Source: Nageia nagi (Eukaryota > Pinophyta). From it: a stretch of 64,000 nt of DNA. The notes beneath the pieces are model-generated. The model was not told the DNA's origin, made no database searches, and saw only the letters and a program-made list of their open reading frames with translations. The stretch is taken from contig JBITNC010000001.1 of assembly GCA_050084985.1 (NCBI GenBank), positions 172,980,001-173,044,000 on the forward strand, read 5' to 3'. The position numbers were made by a program, and so were the translations under genes. Positions 1-11,389 of the stretch are shown piece after piece (position 1 is the first letter of the stretch; every line of letters starts with the position of its first letter).

Positions 1-430
1 GATAAGGGATTGATTGGCCCTACAAAATCAATTCCCCATTTTGTAAATGGCACATCAGCTATAATTGGTTTCAAAGGGGCTATTCTAAATTTCCCTCTTC
101 CAGTAAACTTTTGACATTCTAAACAACTACAAACATATTCCTTGCAATCCTTAAACATGGTATCCCAATAGTATCTAGCTCTAATTATCTTGTATGATGT
201 TGTGATAGGAGAAAAATATCCACCACAAAGTCCATCATGAAATTGTGTGAGGATTTTAAGAATCTGGTTATTTTCAACACATCTTAATAAAATGCCATCA
301 AAATTTTTATGAAAAAGAACATTATCATGTAAATAATACTTTCTTGATTTAACTTTAAAATCTTGTTTCATGTTGAATGATATATGTTTTGGTCTCTATA
401 CTATATTTAAATATCCTAAGATATTATCAA
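1..430 (-). pseudogene. Ty3/gypsy integrase fragment (zinc-binding and start of core)
   Basis: The minus strand encodes an integrase zinc-binding tail around 130-200 (YYWDTMFKDCKEYVCSC, then LECQKF) followed by the opening of the catalytic core (PFTKWGIDFVGPINPL) at 1-60. In Ty3/gypsy elements this is the HHCC domain leading into the first catalytic Asp. Integrase inserts the cDNA copy into the host chromosome. The core is cut by the window edge, so the remaining catalytic residues cannot be seen. Stops lie on the upstream side, so it is treated as a relic of the element covering 1-5309. Confidence 0.8.
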
Positions 431-569
431 ACCAATTTATGTTGTCTATCATGATAATTAATGCTTATGTCTAATGATCTTCCAAAGGAGAAATATTCAT
501 AATAAACTCACATAATCCTTTTCCTCTAACCAATTTAACTAGCTTAAAAACTAAATCATGTTCCTAAAT

Positions 570-1640
570 TTTGGCTATCCACAAACATATGATAACACCT
601 AGTTCTATTTATGTTAGAATGGATTTTACCATTAAATTTGGTACAAAAATTGTGACCTATCATACAAAAGGACAAACTTTGAAATTCTTCACTATTTTGA
701 CTACGAAAAATGCTTGTTTTTCTAGGAAAGGGTACTTTTCTTTTGCACTTTTTAGAGAATGGATCATGAAGGTGATTGTATTTTCCTCATCTTTTTCATT
801 CATCTATGTTAATATTGAAGAAACAATATGATATGATGCATAAGTGTACATCTTGAAAGGTTTACTAAAATTAGACTATACCACAGTGGGTGCAATTATA
901 TGAACCTCCTTAATGTTTTTAAAAGCCAATTTTCCTTTGTTAGACCATTTAAATTCCACATTTTATTTTAACATTTTACTCAATGGAAATATGATTTCTA
1001 TAAAATCTTGGATAAATCTTCTCAAAAAATTGACCTTTCTAAAGAAAGATTGTAAATATTTCTTGCTTGGTCGGAATGGAATTTTTTTGATAGCAATTAC
1101 TTGCTATGGATCAATACAAGTTCCTTGTTTAGAGATGATGTATCCCAAGAGCTTCCTTTTAGTTACTCCAAATATTTATTTCTTTGGATTTAATGATATC
1201 CCAAACTCTTTACATATCTCCAATACATGAATACTATGTTTCACTTAGTCTTTTCTATAATTTGAAAAGATTGTCATATCATCTAGATATATGAAAATAA
1301 TTTTATTTATCATATCTTTGAAAGCAAAGTCCATTAATCTTTCGAAAGTAGCTTCCACATTAGTTAACCTAAATGGCATCCTTTTGTATGCAAATGTGCC
1401 CCAAGGAGTAATGAATGCTATTTTAAAATGATCTTCTACAACCCAAATTTGATTATAACCTAAATAACTATCTAATAAAGAAAACATCTTTGAGCCATTG
1501 ATGGTTTGTAAAAGATGATTCATCATAGATAATTGGTAACTATATTTAATAAATGGTAAGTTGAGATTTTTAAATTCAATTCATATTTTGATGTCTCCAT
1601 TTTTCTTTCAAGTCAAAATGATATTTGCTACCTAGGAAGA
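570..1640 (-). pseudogene. Ty3/gypsy reverse transcriptase and RNase H relic
   Basis: The longest open piece, 1245-1526, holds RT blocks: MFSLLDSYLGYNQIWV (first catalytic Asp), FITPWGTFAYKRMPFRLTNVEATF, and IIFIYLDDMTIFSN, where YLDD is the catalytic Asp pair. Just upstream (about 1540-1640), in a broken frame, is the block that normally reads V-A-N-I-V plus KKNG. Downstream on the minus strand (about 570-1240) a frameshifted RNase H-like stretch can be followed, including KSAKEKYPFLEKQAFVVK. Together these would copy RNA into DNA and remove the RNA template. Several in-frame stops show the copy is inactive. Confidence 0.85.
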
Positions 1641-1939
1641 ATGTCTAATTGGATAAATAATATTAGCTGCCAACATTTTCTCAACTTCCTTTTTAATCAT
1701 TCCTTCAATTTTTGGGTTGAAATGATGAGGTTTTTGTATTAAAGGTTTAGAATTATCTTTCAAAGGAATAATGTCCCAATCCAAGTGAAGGGTTAGCTTT
1801 TATCATAGTGTCTAATATATCTAAGGAATCTGCTTGAGAATTTTGATTTTGAGAAATAGAGGTTATATTGAAATAATCAAAAGTTTTAATCATGTCCCAT
1901 ATGAGATGTCTATATGATCATAAATTAGGATTTTTGGTC

Positions 1940-2160
1940 TAAAATTGATTTTTTTATCTATTTGATGATTAATTCTGCATCCTTAAAACATATCAAATTT
2001 TGAATCTATAATTCTTTCTTTGCTATATTCAAACCTTGATATAAGGCTTCATATTCAGTTATAAAAATGATGTCTGCCCCATTTCCTTCTCTGCATTTAT
2101 TACCATCAAAATACATTTTCCATACATCATTCATATTTAGGATGTTAATTTCTCAATGGA
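1940..2160 (-). pseudogene. Additional archaeal-type RNase H domain, lying upstream of RT
   Basis: The minus strand reads NDVWKMYFDGNKCREGNGAD, then ITEYEALYQGLNIAKKEL, then KDAELIIK. These match the three parts of the RNase H fold used by Tat-lineage elements: the FDG Asp, the Glu of EYEAL, and the Asp of DAELII. About 20 residues usual between the first two blocks seem deleted, and there are in-frame stops. In the direction of transcription it lies between the protease region and RT, and is separate from the ordinary RNase H that follows RT at 570-1240. It probably helped RNA removal during reverse transcription. Confidence 0.75.
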
Positions 2161-2289
2161 TTTGATATGAACTAATTTTTGTATCTTGAAAGAAAATTAC
2201 TGATTGATTTTCTAGTAGATCAACTTCATAAGTAGGAGCTTCTTGAATATTCCCTTAAATCTTACTTTCTCCAAGGATAATCACTCATA

Positions 2290-2720
2290 TTTGTTTAGCT
2301 TTGAGTTTTAGAATTTGTAAAGTATATTTAATTGGGATTTGATTAAAACATCAATCCAAAGAGATTATACCACCTGTAGTTGCTCCAAACTATCTTCTCA
2401 TTAGCATTCCATAAGCAATAGGCATGTCTACTACCAAAATACTCATAAGAATCTTTCAAGATGGAAATGCAGATAGATTAATAGTGATATATTTGACTTT
2501 ACCAACTATTTTTATATTAGAAGAATCCATTTGAAAATAAGAATCTTCATATTTCATAAAATTTAACTTTAAAATATGAGTAACTTTCAATTACATAATG
2601 TTATCTATAGTTTCTAAATCTAAGATATAATTGCACAACTTTCTACTATTCACCCAAAGAGACATGTAAAATGGAGGAAGTCTAGCCATTTTCTATTGAG
2701 CTACATAAACATGTTCTCCA
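2290..2720 (-). pseudogene. Ty3/gypsy aspartic protease region, active site lost
   Basis: The minus strand contains WVNSRKLCNYILDLETIDNIM (2590-2670), in the position of the retroviral-type protease active site. The usual Asp-Thr/Ser-Gly reads Asp-Leu-Glu here, so the catalytic triad is destroyed. It is followed by a conserved C-terminal block, DMPIAYGMLMRRQFGATTGG (about 2370-2430), seen in many plant gypsy polyproteins between protease and RT. The protease would cut Gag-Pol inside virus-like particles. The call rests on position and the two motifs. Confidence 0.6.
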
Positions 2721-2999
2721 ATGTTAACCTTTTCCATAATTATATTTGCACATTTTTTAGCAAGTTTACTGATGTTTAGAAATTCTTTCATATCTTAGGG
2801 ATTGCTTTTCAAAATTTGCAAGATAAAAACATTGGTCATCTTCTTGGATAAATCTTCAACCACACTATATTTCAAACTAGATGGATCTATTTTTATTTTT
2901 CTCAATTTGTATTTCCTTAGATTTCATCTAAATTTTATCCTAAGCTTTATCTTGTTGTTGATCTTGAAGTTTGTTTGAGATCTCATCATCATGGTGTAA

Positions 3000-4180
3000 C
3001 ATTAAGAAAATTCAATACTATCTTGGTAGAAAGTTTTTGAAACACCTTCATTATTTCCTTCCAAGAGAAAGTTAGATTATACTTGTTCGACTGGATCACT
3101 ACTTCCCAATAGTACATAATTTTTTGAAATCATTTCCTACAATATATTCATAATAATACCATTATTAGGATCATGTTCATACTTACCAAGATTGCAATAA
3201 GAGTTCAGATTTGAAGATTCTGGTCTATCTAAAGAAATAAAATACTATCTTCATTTCCCTAAAATCTCTTCCATTTTGATTTGGAAATTTTTTGAAGTTT
3301 TGTTGAGGTCTAAATCCCTATTGTGTATTTTGAGTCTATTGAATAGCTATATTGGTTAGTTTCCTTAATAATTCATTTTCAACCTATTTTTGTTGACGAG
3401 CTTCACTTTTATCTTCTTTTCTAGATGATTTAGCATTCTCTTTTATTGATTTAAAAGGTTTATTCATCTTAATTTTTCCTATAGGAATCATAAACTCTTC
3501 ATTTCTAACTACTTCATCCATTGCATTCTAGAATATAGTAGGTTCACAGATGGTTACCATATATCCTAAGTCAAGATCCAGAGCATTGATGAAGAAATAA
3601 TTTTTGACTTGGTCAGCAGGCTACAAATTATTGAGAATTTTATAAAAGATTTTTTTAAAGTGATTTGCTAGTTATGGAACAGATTCTTTATCCTTTTTCT
3701 TTATATGTGAAAGTTCATTGATTAACTCTAATCCCAACACTCAACTTTTGAATCTTGCCAAAAATGCATATGATAGGTTATCCCAACTAGTGATTGACCC
3801 ATAGGAAGGGAATTATACTAGTTTAAGGCAAATTATATAAGAGTTTTGACAAACATATGTACTACAATATCTTCATATTCAACACCATTTACCTCACAAA
3901 AAATGTTGAAGTTTTCAAGATGTTCTTCAATGGTATTACTAGATTGATCTCCTAAAAATCAAGGAAGATCTCTAGTTTCCTTAGGGATCTTGTGTCTTTC
4001 TCCCAATAGATTCAAAGGTCTAGTATTATTTTCCTATATTCATGGAATTCCCTAATTTCCTTCTACCATTTCAAAAATTTTTGTATCAGATTCAAAACAT
4101 ACAAAATCAATTTCGTATTCTTCAAGTGATATACTTCTTATAGGGGTAGGGCTTTTTTTTGAATAAGTGTGATATTTGGA
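3000..4180 (-). pseudogene. Ty3/gypsy Gag-like region, degraded
   Basis: Broken minus-strand frames between about 4010 and 3700 give LLGERHKIPKETRDLP, then NTIEEHLENFNIFCEVNGVE, YEDIVV, and a Leu-Lys-rich block ending in a tryptophan-containing turn. This is the usual shape of plant gypsy retrotransposon Gag (the W-Y-N-L-P helix bundle), which builds the particle. Downstream to about 3000 the sequence is rich in Lys, Asn and Gln and shows no CCHC zinc knuckle. Stops are frequent. Position between leader and protease supports the call. Confidence 0.6.
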
Positions 4181-5146
4181 TCTATATTTTTCTATTATAT
4201 TTGAATTATTTGTATATATATTTCAAATTTTGTAGGGTAAATATTCCAAGCACTTGTTTTAGCCGATCTTGAGCTTTGAGTTATTCTTTTAGAGGACTTG
4301 CCAATTTGAAAAAATTAGCAATTGATGAAGGATGTTGAACTTTGACTTCTTCTCAATGAAGTTTTAGAATTAAAAGTGAAAGGTTGGACTTCAATTTAGA
4401 GAATAAAATTTAACTTTTGACCTTGTAATCCTTTATTGTCTAAATTGCTATGATCTATTGGATATCCACTAGTTCCCAAGACTTCTTCAAGATAAATTTT
4501 TTCCAAAATCTCTCAACTATCAATAAGCTTCAACCCAATTTCTCATTTGATTTGCAAAAGATATATGTCTCTTCTAATAAATTGGTTGTTTTGTTAATTT
4601 TCTAGTGCTAAATTTCTCTCTTGGATTCTTATCAATAATTCCTATGATAAAGTATTTGAGATTTAATAAACTATATCACCTTCTCTAATAATTGAAGAGA
4701 GATATCTAACACCTAAAGCAACTGAAGTTCATGATGATAGTTGTACTAGATTTGTCTCAATTGGAAGAAAGAAACTTGTATTGAACCTTACTATATCTTC
4801 TTTATCATATTCATAATCTGAATCTGTATTATCTTTGATGATATCTATTTTTTATTCATCAAATGTTCTACTAAAGTTGGAATTTCTGAATTTACTTCAC
4901 TCCAAAAGGCTCTTTCAAGGAAGGTTTTCCTAGATTTTTTATTTTTGATCTAAAGTGTGGCTAGGATGTATCTTTATTCTATTCTTGTAAACACTTTTGA
5001 TTCAATTTAATCCAAAAGTTTAAAAATGATTTTGTTGAAGAAAAGTGATTTACTCCTTATTTCTTATCGAATCCTTCTAACTTGTTGGTTATCTAAAGTG
5101 TGATATCTTGCAAAGTTAGGATGAGGATTCACCATATCTTTTCAAC

Positions 5147-5180
<34 letters not shown>

Positions 5181-5287
5181 TCTCTTGTTAAAAAAGAGTA
5201 AATTCCAATGTGGTTTTGCACTTAGAAAACTTTCCAAGTGTCTAATTTGTTTAAGTCAACTAACCAAAGGGTAGTTCTTAACTCACT
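4181..5287 (-). other. Untranslated leader of the gypsy element; no gene seen
   Basis: This stretch lies between the primer binding site and the gag relic. I see no long frame or known motif on either strand. It is AT-rich and contains an (AT)n run at 5149-5175. Confidence 0.5.
5149..5175. repeat. (AT)n microsatellite
   Basis: About 13 uninterrupted TA dinucleotides within the leader of the gypsy element. Confidence 0.95.
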
Positions 5288-5306
5288 TCCCTAGTGGAGT
5301 TGTTAA
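5288..5306 (-). promoter_or_regulatory. Primer binding site (PBS) of the gypsy element
   Basis: On the minus strand the LTR end is followed by AAATTAACAACTCCACTAGG. This resembles the decayed form of the T-G-G-C-G-A-C-T-C-C-[A/G]-C-T-G-G-G-G type of PBS known from Tat/Ogre-type elements. It sits at the expected distance from the LTR edge at 5310. The tRNA that primed it is not assigned here. Confidence 0.6.
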
Positions 5307-5309
5307 TTT

Positions 5310-6357
5310 TGTTATTCACTTTTTCTTATCAAGGGAAAAAGGGGACAACAAGAGATCTATGATCCTCCTTTTAATGAGGTGATCCTTGATGTGTTTGCTT
5401 AATGCTAATGGATTGTGCAAGACTTATGTTATATTTCTCATAATCTTTCCCATAATTAGATTAAATAGTTGCTCCACTAATTCTAGAAAAGTAATCAATG
5501 ACTTAATATTTGTAACTTGATTGCATTAGACTTGCTCAATTTATCCAAGTTACAAGGAAGATAGTAATATGTTTCACATAAGTATCTCTTCACTTATTGA
5601 ATGGATATTTTCATATTTTTTATAATTTTTTTCACTTTTTTCGTCAAAATGTGCAATGATTTACTTTATTTCAATCATGACTTTTCTTATCCTTGAATTA
5701 AATGATCATTCTACTAATTCTAGAAAAGTAAAACAATCACTTAACTATTTTAACCCAGCATAAGAATCTTGCTCAAGTTAATCAAGTTATAAGTAAATAA
5801 TGATGTCTCATATAGATTGTCTTACATTTAGTTTATTTTACTCCTCTTTTACAAGCACTTAGTTTATTCAATGATATATTATATTGCATATAGACTTGAA
5901 CAACACATCACATTTTTTTCACTAACTCAAATGCTAATTGCTCTTCAAGTTTACAAAAAGATAATATTATCCAAGTATAGGAAATGAATTACTGCAAAAA
6001 GACTTGAAATTCATCTCATCACTCAAACAAGTATCAAAGAAATAAACACACATAAGTTGGATGTAAAAGATTCTATCTTATTATTGTAGAAGCTTCAAAG
6101 AGCAAATTTCAAAATTTAGAGTGCCAAAGAGAGCATTACAAATGAGGCCCTTTTCCCTTTAAGTAATGTCTAAAAGTAGTTAGGTTTGAAACAAAACCCT
6201 AACTCCTTTGAGATACCCTAACTACATTAAGAAATCCTAATTATATTATTATCAAAATTTGGCTGTCTGAAAATTAGCCATCTCAAAAAAGATAGTTTAA
6301 AAACTTTTAAAAATTAAACTAACTTTGGAAACTAAAAGGATAACAAATTTTCTAACA
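5310..6357 (-). repeat. LTR (about 1.05 kb) of the Tat-like gypsy family
   Basis: On the minus strand it begins TGTTAGAAAATTTG and ends GTGAATAACA, giving TGTTA...TAACA inverted ends. A purine-rich tract abuts its upstream edge (6358-6375) and a PBS abuts its downstream edge (5288-5306). One LTR is thus flanked by both signals, so it served as the 3' LTR of the copy to the right and the 5' LTR of the copy to the left. Two related blocks containing CTACTAATTCTAGAAAAGTA occur inside it (about 5475 and 5712). Confidence 0.7.
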
Positions 6358-6375
6358 TCTTTAATCCCCTTTACA
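6358..6375 (-). promoter_or_regulatory. Polypurine tract (PPT) next to the LTR
   Basis: The minus strand reads GTAAAGGGGATTAAAGA directly before the LTR start TGTTAG. This is the expected position and composition for the plus-strand primer of an LTR retrotransposon. It implies that the sequence to its right (6376 upward) is the 3' part of an element. Confidence 0.6.
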
Positions 6376-6538
6376 ACTCTACTGAGAATCATAATAAATT
6401 TTCTTCAATTTAGTGTTGAAGAAGGAGGAAATTGAGCCATCATTTTTGTAACCTTTGCCTTGATATCTCCTTTTGAGAATTTTTGAACTCTATCATGACC
6501 TTCCATCAATCCTTGATATTGAAAAATAATTTTCCCTA

Positions 6539-9500
6539 TTACCCATTTTTGGATTTTTTGATGTGCAATCTTAGATTGGGAAATCCAAGATAGTGTTCAT
6601 ATGCTGCAAAGGTATCATTAGGATCTTTTGATTTTAATTTCCTTTCCAAGAGTTCTTTTAAACTTGTTTTAACTTCATCATCATTCCTCCACTGGTTGGA
6701 TTCATCTAGGATTTGAATATCTATCAAATCAATAATATCCTTATTCTCCTGGTATACTCTTTCAACTTCTTCTTTAAATGCATGGCACTGTTGCTTTGTA
6801 TTTGACAACTAGTCAAAAAGGAATGAAAACTCTTTGTAAAAATTCAACAACTATTCATCATTAATAACCTCCCATTCAATTCTTGCTACATTTTCTACTT
6901 CATATCACCATTGATCTACAAATTTATTTATATTAGCTTCAATGCCATGTAACTAAAAATTGATATTATCAAGGTAAATGAGGTCATGATATGCATTTGG
7001 AAAGACTCTAGTTGCTTTTTCCATTAATTTATCAATCCTCTTCTCAAATTTATAACCTGTATTATATTTAGACTTCAATTCATCTTTGTCAACCCCAAAA
7101 TTCATCAAACTCCTTTAAAGTTTTCTTTATTTTCTTCATTTCACTTTTGAGCTTATTTACCTTTGATTCCTTCTCCTATGCTACTTTTGTCAAATTATTT
7201 GTGTCTTGATATATAATGTATTCATTTGACTTGATTCCAAATGACCAAATGTCATACTCCATAGTGCTAACATTTATTTGTCTCTTATCCTTGGGTTTCT
7301 TGACATTGGTGGAAATATTGCTTACTCGTAAGGTCTCTTTTTCAAATTCTACCATAATTGGCAATTAATGGGGAATAGGGACAACTTCTTGACTTGTATC
7401 TTTTGGTGCCTTTTCCTCTTCACTTCCACTACTAATTTCCTCAAGTATTTTAGGTATGCATCAATATCTATATTTTTCAGAAGATTCTTAGAGCTAAGAT
7501 GATCAATGGTTGTGTTGTCATCAATCAAGATAATTTGCTTATTATGTTTCTCTTATTTTATTTTCTTTCTCCTCTTTTCATTCTCTTCATCATCATCATC
7601 ATTGTTATCATTATCTCCATTTCCATCACCACCAACTATTCTAGATGAATGTTTAGATGAATTCTATGAACTTGAAATTTTATGGAGAGTAAGAGCTTTC
7701 TTAGTCTCAAATCGAGTGATAGGGCACTTTGTAGTTTGAGTAGATCCCTTGGTGACTTGTTGAAGAGGAATATTTAAAACTACCCCTTATTTATGGGATC
7801 CTGTGGGGGTGGAGGAAGAGTAAGTGGTGATCAAATCCAACCTAGAAGAACCTTCATGAGAAATATGTACATTTTCTTTTATCTCCCCTTATTCTTCTTT
7901 AAAATCAATGATATTTACATATTCTTCTTCCTCTTATATATGAGTATTTGTTGTTGGACCAGGATCTTGATATTCTTTAAATCCTTCTTTAGCTTGCTCA
8001 TTACCTTATTTTTATTCTTATCCTTCTTATTCTCCTTCTTATTCAATGCTATGAGTCCTTGATCTTGATCTATGGTTGGACATTAATTGGTTATCATCAT
8101 TTGAATCATCAGAGATGCTAGAAGAACTACTACTGGAAGAAGGATTTCTATTAGGAACTGTAGTATGACTACTTTCTCCACTTTCAAGTTGAGATTTTGG
8201 GTGTACTACTAATACATTAATTATTTTCAAAACATCAACTCTTTGCATTGAGCCAAATTGGTTAAAGTTGGATCCTTGGTAAAATCTTGCTTAGTTGTTT
8301 GTTGAGTTGTAGGATGTGACAAGTGACTCTTAGTACTTGCATCTCTTGATATTCTTTATATTTTCTCTCTTTCTTCTTAACCTAATTTGTTTTGATATCC
8401 TTTGAATCTCTAGAATTGAATGTAAATTTCTAAATTTCTCCAAATGGCCAAGGTATTGATGTTTGTAATTTGTGTGAAACTTTTGAAAAAATCCATCAAT
8501 TACTCTAGTTGGACCATAATTGTTTTTAGTGCATGCTTATCAAAACCATATCCTTTGATTTCACACTTAATTATTTCAACTTTTAACCAATTGTTGCAAC
8601 AATACCATGACTAGGTGATGGGCATTTTGATGGGTGCTTCTTTATTTTCTTTAGCAAATTTGTCATGAAATTAAAAAGCCTATCTAACAAATTCTAAAAA
8701 CACCATTCTATCATTGAGATATTGCAGTAATTTAAGGGGAGCCACATTCATGCCAAACACTCTGATGTAATAATTATCAAATTATTCTAAGTACAAATCA
8801 ATAAACATTTTCAAAAAATCACAACCTTCAATGGAAATTTTGGGCTATGTTGTGGTCATTTCATCTCCTTAATTATGGTATATTCTCATTCATCTATTCT
8901 CATTTGAATATAGCTCCACTCTCCAGCCTTGTGGAACTTGGGGTAGCCCATATATATAGCTACCTTTCTATTGAAAATGATTCTTTTAATACCATGGGCC
9001 CTTTGCTAATTCTTACCATTGAGTAGTTAAAAGACTAAATAGGACATATAAAATAAGGATCTTGTCTTCTTGACTTGTTTGAGCTCCTCAATCATACCAT
9101 TACTGATAACTTGACTCCAACATATGCTATCTCCTTTGTTAAATCTATAAAAGAAACTAAATATTTCCTTCTTAAAATTAATGTCAATATATTTACCCAA
9201 AATCCTACACAAGAAGCTGATGGTTTTGTTTGAGGTATCATGCAATAGGCATATTTGAGCTTTCATTACAATTTGATGAGCTAGGCCATGATTTTCTAGT
9301 TTTAACAAAGATCAGATGAAATCACTGGGCCTATATTTTTTATTATGTTCTTCATATTTCTTATTGATATCTTCTTGAGTCAAAATAATCCCATATTTAG
9401 ACCAATTCATAGCTTTCTCAATACCTTCTTTGGTCAAATCTATAATAACTATTCCTTTTGCATCAATGACCACTCATCTTGTGAAATCAGTATTCTTTGC

Positions 9501-9819
9501 TACTTCCAAAACCAACTCTAGAAAGTTTACTAAAAATGGAATAACTACATATATGAAGAGTCTAGAGGAATGGAAGACATATTTTTCTCTAACTTCTTTT
9601 GGAATACTCTTTGCTTCTATCAGTATAAAAATTGGGTCAATATGATTGTATTTTGGGTCTCTTATGTTCTCTAGCCTATCATAGTAATGGCCTCTTTTTT
9701 TTACTTTCCCATCCTTCTAAAATTCTATAAAATTGCTCTTGGTAAGTCAAGAGTAACCGCCAAAATCCTTGTTTAATTTTCTCATCTTGAAAATAATAAG
9801 GGTCAAGTTTAGCCATCAT
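6539..9819 (-). pseudogene. Retroelement extra ORF (family copy 1), decayed; function unknown
   Basis: A single decayed coding unit of about 1,090 codons. The likely start is the double ATG at 9814-9819 (MMAKLDPYYFQDEKIKQGFW). The N-terminal third is globular, with IPFLVNFLELVLEVAKNTDF, IDLTKEGIEKAMNWSKYGII, and later WSQVISNG and FYMSYLVF. The middle (8039-8248) is a Ser/Asp linker with eight serines in a row. The C-terminal part (6539-7364) is charged, Glu/Lys-rich and probably helical. Many stops and frameshifts are present. It ends about 160 bp before a PPT and LTR, which places it between pol and the 3' LTR. Extra ORFs at such sites are known in Tat-group elements. It is homologous to the unit at 45990-50400. 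I do not recognise a function. Confidence 0.6.
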
Positions 9820-11389
9820 TTTGATGCAAGGTAAACAAGTGCAATTTTATCAAAATTTCATTTTTCAAAAATTACTATTTTTTGTTTAGTCGCATTGATT
9901 TATCAACATAAGTAGGTGCAATAAGCAAAGTTACTTTAGGCATGATCTTATTATGATGCATAAATGTAAAACTTTAATCATATTGGATTGGAATCAAACT
10001 CAATGCAACTATAATAACTTTTAGTCACTATGAGACAAGATGCATCCCAACATGATAAGAAATTACCTTGGCATTTTTCATGAATTCAGTCGCTTCAATG
10101 TTTAATGTGAGATGATGCGATGAGGATATATTTCAGTTACTTCCAATAATAGACCAAAAGGATATGACTATATCATGGTTTGGTCATTGGGAGTATAAGT
10201 ATAATTCCATGCGATAATTAAAAACTTCATTTTATCATATGACTTTAGTCATTGTGGATATGATGTTAAACCAAAGAGACAAAAAAAGGTCATGGTCATT
10301 ATTGAATGGAGATAAATCTAGTGTGAAAAAAGAATGCTTAGTCGCTATGAGTGAATGTGAAAAATTATGTAGAAAATGAAATGAGCTCTAATATGGCTAA
10401 GTCTTATAGACCTTGACCTCTTTAGTCGGCTCGAAATAGTTTTCAATGAATGGAAACATCAATAATCTTAGTCACTTCATATTAAACTTCAAAACCCTAT
10501 GACAATAGATACCATTTTAGATAGCTTCTCAACTTGATGCAAACACTCTGAACACCTTATTCATGTTGAATAGATAGGTAACACACTCTAATAAAGGCAT
10601 AAAATAAAATACTAGATGATAAATGAAGGGTCTCTCCAACTATTTATAGGCAAAAGCGACATGAGGAGACATGTGTCAATGATCAAGATAGAGTTTCCCT
10701 AGATCAAATGATGGAGGAGAAATGAGTGGGTGAAAATTGATCGAAGTGAGTGGATGATAAAAAATGGGATGACTAGTCACTTCAAATACTCACTATAGTG
10801 GATGCAACCAAAGGGATTAATAGTCACATTGAGATGAAAATCAAGACGATGCAAAAAAGGAAAAGGTCAAGTTACATTAAGTTTGATATCTATGTGTATG
10901 CAATAAAAGAAATAAAAATATAGTCAAAAATTATCGATTTTTTATTCTAGTTTTGGAAATGAAAATATTTTTTGCTTTTGATTCATAATGAGAACCAACT
11001 TCCACTTTTCAATGTCTAGAATGAACACTTGACTTTGAAAATGGGATTTTAATGTTCATCATTCAATGGTCAAGTAGGATTATGTTTCACTCATGTCTAG
11101 GGTAGGCATTTATGATCAAGCTCAAAGGATGGTATTAAATGGTTTCATGGAAACCAATTTTCATGTTAATGTATAGAATATGCTCTTGCTTTTGAGATGA
11201 AAGATGCTATGCAATGGTCCAAAAAATCTTTTTGTGATAAAAAAATATGATCTTGATAAACATATTTTTGGATTTTTGATTATTTAATTTTTATGAGTTT
11301 TTGTTAATTAACACAAACAACAAAAATAACAAAACTTTTTCTAGATAACTAAATCGAGGAAAAAGTTTGAATAAAAATAATGATCAAAA
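9820..11389 (-). other. Region upstream of extra ORF 1; no gene seen
   Basis: There is no supported coding frame. Variants of a short phrase (AGTCACT/AGTCGCTATGAG, TAGTCACTTCA) recur through 10010-10830. A TATA element on the minus strand lies at 10641-10648, about 0.8 kb before the ORF start. This may be leader and promoter of the extra ORF, or part of another decayed LTR. Confidence 0.4.
10641..10648 (-). promoter_or_regulatory. Candidate TATA box for extra ORF 1
   Basis: The minus strand reads CCTATAAATAGTTGG, a good plant TATA box, oriented toward the extra ORF that starts at 9819. It is a motif only; transcription is not shown. Confidence 0.4.

Larger units (their letters stand above)
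1..5309 (-). mobile_element. Ty3/gypsy Tat-like retrotransposon internal region, cut by window edge
   Basis: Read on the minus strand from 5309 down, the domain order is leader, gag-like region, protease region, an extra RNase H, reverse transcriptase, RNase H, and integrase running off the window. RT before integrase makes it Ty3/gypsy. The extra archaeal-type RNase H and the phrase after the protease (DMPIAYGMLMRRQFGATTGG) are typical of the non-chromovirus Tat/Athila side of plant gypsy elements. Every domain carries stops and frameshifts, so the copy is dead and old. Its 5' LTR is 5310-6357; the 3' LTR would lie left of the window. Lineage assignment is from recognised motifs, not from a tree. 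Confidence 0.85.
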
